This document shows, piece after piece, positions 9,011 through 15,432 of a stretch of 32,796 nucleotides of DNA. Made by a program: the position numbers and the translations under genes. This DNA is from an uncultured Eubacterium sp. (GTDB taxonomy: Bacteria; Bacillota; Clostridia; Lachnospirales; Lachnospiraceae). The notes under the pieces were generated by a model, which saw only the letters and a list, made by a program, of their open reading frames with translations, was not told where the DNA came from and did no database searches. Every line of letters begins with the position of its first letter. The stretch's first letter is position 1. The DNA lies in assembly GCA_910583555.1 (NCBI GenBank), contig CAJTXO010000030.1:1-32796 (forward strand). The letters are read 5' to 3'.

Positions 9011-9063
9011 TCGCAATGTGTTATTTAGACATTCGCAATGTTACTGCATTTAGCTCGCAATGT
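9011..9063 (-). repeat. Three 9-bp direct repeats spaced exactly 22 bp (putative operator)
   Basis: ACATTGCGA on the minus strand occurs at 9055-9063, 9033-9041 and 9011-9019. The first overlaps the -35 box, the second the -10 box and the third adjoins the ribosome binding site of the methyltransferase gene. A 22-base period puts all three on about the same DNA face. This looks like an operator for cooperative repression, or methylation sites that give feedback. No controller protein is visible nearby. Confidence 0.75.
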
Positions 9064-9066
9064 CAA
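9038..9066 (-). promoter_or_regulatory. Promoter of the two methyltransferase genes
   Basis: On the minus strand, TTGACA (9061-9066) directly follows the helicase stop codon, then a 17-base spacer and TAACAT (9038-9043). Transcription would start near 9031, about 30 bases before the ATG at 9001. The methyltransferases can therefore be expressed independently of the genes upstream. Confidence 0.72.
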
Positions 9067-11586
9067 TCAAAAAATGCTCTTTTTTTCATACCTCCTCCTA
9101 TAATAATCCATCGTACGATACTCCAAAATATCCTTCATCTGCGAAGCAAAAACCTCCGTCCCTATAACAGACCTCAACTCCTCCCTGATCCCAAGTGCAT
9201 ACCCCTCCTTTTCAATAAAAAACCCTTTTCCCGATGCCTTCAAAAACCGGATCGGCATTGTCTTTGCCTTTGATAAATGCTGCTTATCCGTCATACTTTT
9301 ATATTCCTCATATGTAATACCCTGCGAAAAATCCCTCCAGTTCTTATTCCGATCAAAAAATTCTTTCCAGCAGGAAAGAACATCTTCGTCCGTAACCTCC
9401 AACCGAACATCCCCTTCATTGTAAAACGAATACAAAACCGGCATTTTATACACTTTTGTCATATCCGTTGTTTCGATCAACGACAGGAACTCCTTTCCCA
9501 TCCCCGCGTATAACGCTTCCTCCTCTTCCGACAGTTCGTTCAACTCGTGCAGATAATCCAGATACCTCCTAAATGGATTTTCCTTTGCGTGCTTCACACA
9601 ATGCTGATATACATCATCCTCCATCAAAGTAAACAGTTCCATTCTGGTCGGCGTCTTCCCATCCAGCAGCTCTTTCACGCGATAAAATTCCTGCCGGATC
9701 CTTTCCTTTACGGACAAAGATTTTTTATCCAACTCACGGAACAAGTCGATCAAGCGCATATCAAAATCTACGATACAGTCATCCGGATACTCCAATTTCA
9801 TATAATCATACGCCTTTGGCCCATCAAACGACTTCCCGCCACTGAGCAGCAAGGGAGCCTTTCCTGCTTTTTCATAATTGCCGATAAAATCGAGAACATT
9901 TACGTATTCTTTCCCTCTGCACGTACGAAGCCCCCGCCCCAGCTGCTGTAAAAATACAATGGGAGATTCCGTCGGCCTCAAAAACATAACCATATCAAGA
10001 GAAGCGATATCCAGCCCCTCATTAAACATATCAACGGAAAATATAACCTTGATCTCCTGGCTCTTTAATTGTTCAATCGCCTTATCCCTATCTTCCGAGA
10101 ACTGACCGTCCGCATTACTATATACGGCTGCCGATGGAACGCCTCTTTTACAAAACTCTTCCGCCATCTGTTCCGCATGATTTCGCGAACAGCAAAATCC
10201 CAATGCCCGCCGGGAGCGATATTTTTTATAATATTTGTAGATCAGATCATACCGGCCCGTACTCTCCTTATAAAGTTTCGTCAGCTCCCGCTCGTCATAT
10301 CTTCCCTTAACCAAACGCAACCCCGTATAATCCGTCTTATCATAAATACCGTAATAGTGAAACGGAACAAGCATTCCTTTATTAATAGCCTCTGTCAGCG
10401 AAATTTCATACGGAACATTATAATCACATAATTCATAAATATTTTTGCCATCCATCCGTTCCGGCGTCGCAGTCAGTCCCAGCATAAACTTCGGTTTAAA
10501 ATAATCCACGATCCTTCTGTACTGTTTATTAACCGCATGATGGAATTCGTCGATCACAATGTAGTCAAAATACTCTTTTTCAAAAAACTCTTCATTCAGA
10601 TATTCCGGTCTTCCCAATGTGGCAACCGAAGCAAAAATCACGGACGGATCCGTATCTTTCCTTTTTCCATAGAAAAAACCATAATCATCCGACTGGCGCA
10701 CATTACGGAAAGATAATGCCGCCTGTTTCAATATCTCTTCCCGATGCGCGACAAATAAAACCCGTTCATAATCTGCCGAATCAAACGCAGCCAGATATGT
10801 TTTCCCCACACCCGTGGCTGCCTGGACAAGCCCCTTTACCGCACCCTCTGCCCTGCTGTCCGCAAGTGCGTAAAGCGCCTCGATCTGCGCCCCCCGCGGC
10901 TGAAATAAATCACGAACTTTTGTATCGGCATCCTTTTCAAAATCGTCATACTTTCCCAGATCTTTTGCCACGGCAGGCTTATGCCAGTTTTTTGAATACC
11001 GGCGCAGTTCCTCATCATCTATCACGATGGAATGATGAAAAAACAACTCTTCAAATGTCTGATAAAACTTCTCAAAATTTTGATGATCCGCCATACTGTT
11101 AAAACGATAATTCCATTCGATTCCCGATGTCAGGGCACTTTTTGAAACATTGGACGAGCCTATGTAAATCTCGCCCATATTTTCGTAATGAAAAATATAT
11201 GATTTAGGATGGAACGATCGCCCCTTATCGTTATAAAACCGCAGATCCACGCGGTCTCCTAACTCCTTTTTTATCAGGTAAAGAGCGGAGGGCTGTGTAA
11301 TGCCAAGATAATTTCCTGTCAAAATCCGCACATCTGCCCCTCTGGCTAATGCCGATTTTATATCACTTAAAATCATTCTTACTCCGGATTCCATAAGAAA
11401 CGATACGATAATATCAATCTGCTTCGCTTTTGCCATGCTCATCTTAAGCTGATAATATAAAAAGCGGCTTTGGTCCCTGTCTCCAGTCATCACGTCTGTT
11501 GACTCAATCACCAGATCATTCAATTCTATATATTCCGTCTTCCCCCCAAAATAATTTACCTTTTCCGCAGAATTATATTGAGCCAT
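9067..11586 (-). CDS. PLD-like domain / superfamily 2 helicase
   Basis: 839 residues. Residues about 40-190 form a phospholipase D-like (HKD nuclease) domain with FHPKSYIF (HPK 126-128) and GSSNVSKSAL; the Asp of a full HxKxxxxD motif is replaced, so nuclease activity is uncertain. A superfamily 2 helicase follows: Walker A AATGVGKT (256-263), DEFH (346-349), TATPER (372-377) and motif VI QQLGRGLRT. The C-terminal 250 residues resemble the DUF3427-type extension of such helicases and end in IREELRSVIGTEVFASQMKD. PLD-helicase fusions of this sort are commonly seen in prokaryotic defence neighbourhoods. The start at 11586 has a strong ribosome binding site (GAGGTGAAGAGAA) and lies inside the end of the SAM methyltransferase gene (31-base overlap), so the two are translated together. 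ATP-driven DNA translocation is known for the family; the target here is not. Confidence 0.88.
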   Translation of the reverse strand: MAQYNSAEKVNYFGGKTEYIELNDLVIESTDVMTGDRDQSRFLYYQLKMSMAKAKQIDIIVSFLMESGVRMILSDIKSALARGADVRILTGNYLGITQPSALYLIKKELGDRVDLRFYNDKGRSFHPKSYIFHYENMGEIYIGSSNVSKSALTSGIEWNYRFNSMADHQNFEKFYQTFEELFFHHSIVIDDEELRRYSKNWHKPAVAKDLGKYDDFEKDADTKVRDLFQPRGAQIEALYALADSRAEGAVKGLVQAATGVGKTYLAAFDSADYERVLFVAHREEILKQAALSFRNVRQSDDYGFFYGKRKDTDPSVIFASVATLGRPEYLNEEFFEKEYFDYIVIDEFHHAVNKQYRRIVDYFKPKFMLGLTATPERMDGKNIYELCDYNVPYEISLTEAINKGMLVPFHYYGIYDKTDYTGLRLVKGRYDERELTKLYKESTGRYDLIYKYYKKYRSRRALGFCCSRNHAEQMAEEFCKRGVPSAAVYSNADGQFSEDRDKAIEQLKSQEIKVIFSVDMFNEGLDIASLDMVMFLRPTESPIVFLQQLGRGLRTCRGKEYVNVLDFIGNYEKAGKAPLLLSGGKSFDGPKAYDYMKLEYPDDCIVDFDMRLIDLFRELDKKSLSVKERIRQEFYRVKELLDGKTPTRMELFTLMEDDVYQHCVKHAKENPFRRYLDYLHELNELSEEEEALYAGMGKEFLSLIETTDMTKVYKMPVLYSFYNEGDVRLEVTDEDVLSCWKEFFDRNKNWRDFSQGITYEEYKSMTDKQHLSKAKTMPIRFLKASGKGFFIEKEGYALGIREELRSVIGTEVFASQMKDILEYRTMDYYRRRYEKKSIF

Positions 11587-12149
11587 TTCTCTTCACCTCG
11601 TCCCGGTCTCACATCCGTTGAAACCCACTGTCCTTCTATCGTGATCTTCTCTATTTTTTCTAAAAAAACGGCAAAAGTATCTTCGGTCATATCTGTAAAA
11701 TAGCGCCCATTTCTGACACCCGCAAAAGTTCCATATTTAAAAGAAGTGTATATGATCCCGCCATCTTTCAATGCCTCCGCCATTTTTTTCACTACATCCG
11801 CCAATTCAAGCACTGGGAGATGCAGGATAGACGAACATGCCCAGATTCCATCGTACTTCTCCGTTTCCTGTAACTGCTGAAAAAGCATCTGCTTTACTTC
11901 TATCCCTGTGTACTCACTTGCCAGTTTGCACAATTCGGATGAACCATCTACGGCCTCGACATCGTAACCATGTTCCAAAAATATTTTTGTATCCCGCCCG
12001 GAACCACAGCCGAAATCGAGTATAAATGCCCCTTCTCGTAGCCTGTCCGTAAATTCCTTTTGAACCGCCCCAAAATCAACCGATCTTGTTTCTAACGCAA
12101 ACTTTTCTGCATTCTCATCATAATATGTAATCGTATCGTTTTCTCTCAT
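11556..12149 (-). CDS. Class I SAM-dependent methyltransferase
   Basis: 197 residues, a single small Rossmann methyltransferase. ILDFGCGSGRDT (about 43-54) is the SAM-binding glycine loop, VEAVDGSSELCKLA holds the acidic residue that binds the ribose, and DGIWACSSILHLP is the post-loop strand. There is no DPPY-type motif, so this is not an obvious DNA amino-methyltransferase; the closest look is the TehB/UbiE-like small-molecule group. The overlap with the helicase gene implies a fixed functional pair. The ATG at 12149 has only a weak upstream AAAGG. I see no sure promoter between it and the nuclease remnant at 12226. The substrate is unknown. Confidence 0.85.
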   Translation of the reverse strand: MRENDTITYYDENAEKFALETRSVDFGAVQKEFTDRLREGAFILDFGCGSGRDTKIFLEHGYDVEAVDGSSELCKLASEYTGIEVKQMLFQQLQETEKYDGIWACSSILHLPVLELADVVKKMAEALKDGGIIYTSFKYGTFAGVRNGRYFTDMTEDTFAVFLEKIEKITIEGQWVSTDVRPGRGEEKWLNIILRKR

Positions 12150-12225
12150 CTCTATTCGTTACCTTTAAATATATCCTTGACAGTTTCTTTATTCACCTCA
12201 AATTACAAACACAATATTAAATTGC

Positions 12226-12396
12226 TCATGTCCATTCCTCCTCTTCCGCGATCCACTCCTGCAGTTTCTCCTGCAACAACTTCTTATCCGGCAAATAAAG
12301 CTTATATTCAGAGGTATAAATATTTGCATCTTGTGGTCATGTAATTTCTACCAATGCATCATTATTTTCTTTGCAAAGCGATATGCCAAAGGTGAT
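12226..12396 (-). pseudogene. C-terminal remnant of a YhcG-type (DUF1016) PDDEXK nuclease
   Basis: Reading the minus strand gives TFGISLCKENNDALVEIT, a TGA, then PQDANIYTSEYKLYLPDKKL and a coherent end (QEKLQEWIAEEEEWT). This matches the typical C-terminus of YhcG/DUF1016 proteins (PTIGxxLCK...ALVEY...SEYKLYLP). About 57 codons survive with an in-frame stop and nothing upstream, so it is a relic of a lost nuclease gene. The rest of the gap 12150-12619 shows no gene I can support; 12431-12457 could fold as an A/T-rich hairpin. Confidence 0.7.
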
Positions 12397-12619
12397 TTAT
12401 CCTTAAAAAAGCTAAACATTGTTTCGCTTTTTTCAACTGCAAAAAGGCGAAAATTATCCTTGCCCCTATATACTATCACATAATTGTCCGTTTTTCCATA
12501 AAAAAACAATTCTCACCGCTCATCACTGTATTTCTGCTAACAGTAGGAATTTTATCATTGTCTTGCTGTTGCAATCATTTTTTATGAGTCTGCAAGCAAA
12601 CTTCACATATATGAGTTTT

Positions 12620-12937
12620 TCATCTATGCTTATTACCTAAACCTGTATCTGTAATCTTGCAAATGGCTCCGCCATCAATAACAAATACAATCTTTCCTTT
12701 AGCTCTGTCACCGAGCTTATCATACAGTCTCCCCGCACTCATCGACTCTCCCTTAACCGTATGGAGACTATTTGCCACATAACCACACTTCCCGAGTCCC
12801 TTTATCTTAACTTGTATTGCCTCTTTGTCAAACGCATTATCAGGCTCTTTTACCAGCTTAACCTTCATCCCTTTTTCCATAAATTCATTACCAAAATAGT
12901 GATTACAGCCTGCTATCGTGAAACATAATTCTTTCAT
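12620..12937 (-). CDS. Small HIRAN-domain protein
   Basis: 105 residues from ATG 12937, chosen because AAGGAGG lies eight bases upstream; ATG 12943 is too close to it. The protein is almost only a HIRAN domain: FTIAGCNHYFGNEFMEKG, then LVKEPDNAFDKEAIQVKIKG and the GKCGYVANS turn. HIRAN domains in HLTF/Rad5 helicases bind 3' single-stranded DNA ends at stalled forks; stand-alone bacterial versions are poorly understood. The gene starts 13 bases behind the coiled-coil gene, so the two are one transcript. It could sense DNA ends or damage and pass the signal to its partners; this is inference. The sequence ends at GNKHR with no further domain. Confidence 0.82.
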   Translation of the reverse strand: MKELCFTIAGCNHYFGNEFMEKGMKVKLVKEPDNAFDKEAIQVKIKGLGKCGYVANSLHTVKGESMSAGRLYDKLGDRAKGKIVFVIDGGAICKITDTGLGNKHR

Positions 12938-12950
12938 GATCATCCCCTCC

Positions 12951-14240
12951 TTAACCAACCATATCTTGAACCATTTCAACTACACGTATCTGTTCTGATC
13001 CTTTGCTGGCAATCTGTGCATTCATAACACTTTCCTCTTTTTCGTTCATAACCTCTTCCATTTTACTGAGATTACTTTCATACGTATCGGCTAACAGATC
13101 ACAGTCTACACGATCCGTTAACGCATACAAACATTTCAGTTCCTGGGCTTTTGCCTTTCTTTCAAGCCGCAGTTCTTTCAGTTTTTTAAATACCTTATAT
13201 CCCTGTGTCACGTTGCAATTAGCATCTTCTGTTTCTTGCAGGATTCCTTCAATCTCCTGATCGATCTCGATCATAGTTATCTCTAGATTTGCAATATACT
13301 GGCTGGCGTTGCGGTAGAACTCTGCCTGCTGTCTTGCAAATGAAAGCCAGTCATTTTCTTTTCCGTCATATGGAGTAAAAATTTTTTCCTCTGTCATAAT
13401 ATCTTCACCACCTTCATCCTTATCCTTAACTGCGCGCACCGCACAGCTTTTATTCTGCTTGTTTTCAACTTTTGAATCTCCCACATTCATATCCGCTTTT
13501 ACTCTGTGCCTGTCGTTCATAATGCAGTTCTCAAACAATTCATCATATTTTCTCGGCTTATACTTTCTTTTCCCAAGTCCTTTGATACTTTTTAACGCCT
13601 GTTTTGCCTTCGCAACATTTGCGCTCGTGCCAAGATTGGTTTGGAAAAACTCTATTCGCATCAATTCATCCTTTGTATCTCTGCGATTTTCACGACATAC
13701 TCTCAGTAATTCAACTAAGTCGATCGCTTCCTCGTCATCTGTTTCGCACAGTTCAATGTAGTGCAGAATATCGCAGATTTTCTTTTCAATATCCGAATGT
13801 TTCTTTGCCAATTGATCTCTATAATCCTTGATCCCGCATGCCACATAAGCAAAATGAGTGAGATACTCTACCCAGTCCAATTGTGACAGATCATAAGAAT
13901 ATACTTTCTTTTCAATCGGTTCTTGAAGTTCATCGTAAGTAAGTTCTTTTACCGGCGATATGTACTCCCGTTCTTCCTCCTGCTCTATGACCTTATTTTC
14001 TTTTGTCTCTGACATACCTTCTTTCAGAGTTTCACGGTTTTTTTCATCCGCCTCTTTTTCTTCAATTGGTATCATGCAGTAAAAAGAAGATTTCTTGCCT
14101 ATACATATCCTGCTGTTCGCCTGCGCAAATGTAAAAACAGTGGCCTCCTCTTCCCTTGCTGCTACCAGCTGGTCTGCCTTATTTACTCTATAATAATTGC
14201 CACTGTAATCCATAATGTAATAAAGTAAATCTGTACTCAT
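12951..14240 (-). CDS. Coiled-coil protein with internally duplicated module, WYL/HIRAN partner
   Basis: 429 residues from ATG 14240 (ribosome binding site GGAGGTGG); longer in-frame starts to 14357 have no good site. No family recognised. Residues 1-60 form a compact domain (LLYYIMDYSGNYYRVNKADQ, ANSRICIGKKSSFY), followed by an acidic Glu/Lys linker (60-110). Then come two similar helical modules, about 112-201 and 286-375. Each starts with a Tyr-Asp then Asp-Trp pattern (DW at 122-123 and 297-298) and continues as a coiled coil with matching hydrophobic and Arg/Lys positions. They are joined by KGLGKRKYKPRKYDELFENC. An internal ATG at about 13398 (MTEEKIF) has GGTGGTGAAG in front, so the second module may also be made alone. 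No signal or membrane segment. It lies between the WYL and HIRAN genes and is probably a structural or DNA-binding partner of HIRAN. Confidence 0.8.
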   Translation of the reverse strand: MSTDLLYYIMDYSGNYYRVNKADQLVAAREEEATVFTFAQANSRICIGKKSSFYCMIPIEEKEADEKNRETLKEGMSETKENKVIEQEEEREYISPVKELTYDELQEPIEKKVYSYDLSQLDWVEYLTHFAYVACGIKDYRDQLAKKHSDIEKKICDILHYIELCETDDEEAIDLVELLRVCRENRRDTKDELMRIEFFQTNLGTSANVAKAKQALKSIKGLGKRKYKPRKYDELFENCIMNDRHRVKADMNVGDSKVENKQNKSCAVRAVKDKDEGGEDIMTEEKIFTPYDGKENDWLSFARQQAEFYRNASQYIANLEITMIEIDQEIEGILQETEDANCNVTQGYKVFKKLKELRLERKAKAQELKCLYALTDRVDCDLLADTYESNLSKMEEVMNEKEESVMNAQIASKGSEQIRVVEMVQDMVG

Positions 14241-14297
14241 AGGAACCACCTCCAAAAAAAATGAGAAACAAAAAAGATGACCTCTTATCTGATTCTT

Positions 14298-14330
14298 ATT
14301 ATACAAAGTTTGGTGTCCCATAAACACACC
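14298..14330 (-). promoter_or_regulatory. Putative regulated promoter of the coiled-coil/HIRAN genes
   Basis: On the minus strand a perfect TATAAT (14298-14303) lies between the WYL stop and the ATG at 14240, but there is no -35 box at 16-18 bases. At that position there is instead an inverted repeat, GGTGT-9 bases-ACACC (14312-14330). A promoter lacking -35 with a palindrome in its place suggests an activator, the adjacent WYL protein being the natural candidate. Confidence 0.5.
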
Positions 14331-14353
14331 TCGCAGCGCGAATTTATGTTCTG

Positions 14354-15346
14354 TCATTTCTTATATTGATTTACCAGTCTGTCAATTTCCTGCCGCATCA
14401 ACTCCACGACAGAGTCAGGTCCGACAAGTGACACTCCCTCTCCCAATCCCATGATCCAGGCAAGAAATTGTCTGCTTACAGCAACCTCAACATTTACCGC
14501 GAACCTCCTGTCATTTAACCGGATCATCGAAACGTCTTTTCCAAATCTATCAATCATAACTCCGGCAAATGAATTATCGCATTCAATTCTCACCCTCTCT
14601 TCCCTCCCGCCATACATTCCAAACATCTTTCTATCATAGGCCGCCATATCAAAAGACTGAAATACCTGCTTTAGTTCTCGTCTTTTTCCAACGGATGTAA
14701 TATTCAGCATTTTATCCACTCTAAAATGTTTGACCTTAGCCTCTGCACTATCATATGCGATCAGATAATAATTCTCGTTATCCCATGATAACGACCAGGG
14801 ACTGACTTCATACAGTGCGCCATCATGTCTAAGTTCCATTTTCTTCTCCACATTCCACTGAAAATACTGAAAAGTTATTCTGGAATTCTCCGCTATTGCT
14901 GTGTGGATCCTGTCTACATTATAGTAAATGCTTTCATTCATTGTCTTTACTCTGCCTGCGACAAATACCTGTCTATGAAGCTGCGACGCCTCATACTTAC
15001 TTGCCAGACCTTCAATCTTTTTTATCAATTCATTTGACTTCTTAGCAGTAATGAATTTAGCGGCCTGGACTGAATCCACCAGCAGTTTAAGTTCAGCCAG
15101 TTCAAACTGTCTGTTCCCAATATGATAATGGTAAGTTCTGTCCTCCTGCGCACCTATCACATCCAGTCCATACAATCGCAGATTTTCTATATCATTATAA
15201 ATGCTTTTTCTCTCTGCACTTACTCCATATGCAGCCAGAGCCTCTATGATCTCTGGCATAGTAATACTATGCGTCTCATCGGTGCGTTCCAGTAAAATTT
15301 TCATAAGATATAAAAGTTTTAATTTCTGATTAGGTGACTTCGACAT
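14354..15346 (-). CDS. WYL-domain transcriptional regulator
   Basis: 330 residues. The N-terminus (about 1-75) is a winged helix-turn-helix: PNQKLKLLYLMKILLER, then SAERKSIYNDIENLRLYGLD, the usual DNA-reading region of YafY-type regulators. The WYL domain (about 140-235) includes ITFQYFQWN and SPWSLSWDNENYYLIAYD, followed by HFRVDKM. A C-terminal WCX-like extension runs to the end. WYL regulators bind ligands such as nucleic acids or nucleotides and often control defence or DNA-damage genes. The ATG at 15346 follows GGAGG six bases upstream, but only 25 bases separate it from the rpoC terminator stem, leaving no room for a separate promoter. It may depend on read-through from rpoBC or on a promoter inside the end of rpoC. 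Confidence 0.92.
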   Translation of the reverse strand: MSKSPNQKLKLLYLMKILLERTDETHSITMPEIIEALAAYGVSAERKSIYNDIENLRLYGLDVIGAQEDRTYHYHIGNRQFELAELKLLVDSVQAAKFITAKKSNELIKKIEGLASKYEASQLHRQVFVAGRVKTMNESIYYNVDRIHTAIAENSRITFQYFQWNVEKKMELRHDGALYEVSPWSLSWDNENYYLIAYDSAEAKVKHFRVDKMLNITSVGKRRELKQVFQSFDMAAYDRKMFGMYGGREERVRIECDNSFAGVMIDRFGKDVSMIRLNDRRFAVNVEVAVSRQFLAWIMGLGEGVSLVGPDSVVELMRQEIDRLVNQYKK

Positions 15347-15370
15347 AAAATTCCTCCATACCTAAAAAAC

Positions 15371-15410
15371 AAATGCTACAACCCTCCTCACCCGTCAGGT
15401 TGTAGCATTT
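15371..15410 (-). terminator. Intrinsic terminator of rpoBC
   Basis: A perfect 13-bp stem (15371-15383 with 15398-15410) with a 14-base loop, followed on the minus strand by GTTTTTT. It lies 23 bases after the rpoC stop and just before the WYL gene. Confidence 0.9.
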
Positions 15411-15432
15411 CGTCAATCTGTTCCTTATTTCC

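Noticed and set aside
9002..9016. TTG start giving five more residues on the methyltransferase at 7745
   Set aside because: The ATG at 9001 has a well-spaced GCGAGG, which the TTG start would place inside the coding region.
9011..9063. CRISPR-like array
   Set aside because: Only three 9-bp repeats with 13-base gaps overlying a promoter; far too short for a CRISPR.
12419..12640. 73-codon + strand frame between the YhcG remnant and HIRAN gene
   Set aside because: Phe/Ser-rich, no ribosome binding site, no resemblance to any protein, against the direction of the operon.
5886..15346. Gene for a small controller (C) protein of the restriction system
   Set aside because: I looked in both strands around the methyltransferases for a short helix-turn-helix gene and found none; the only regulator is the distant WYL protein.
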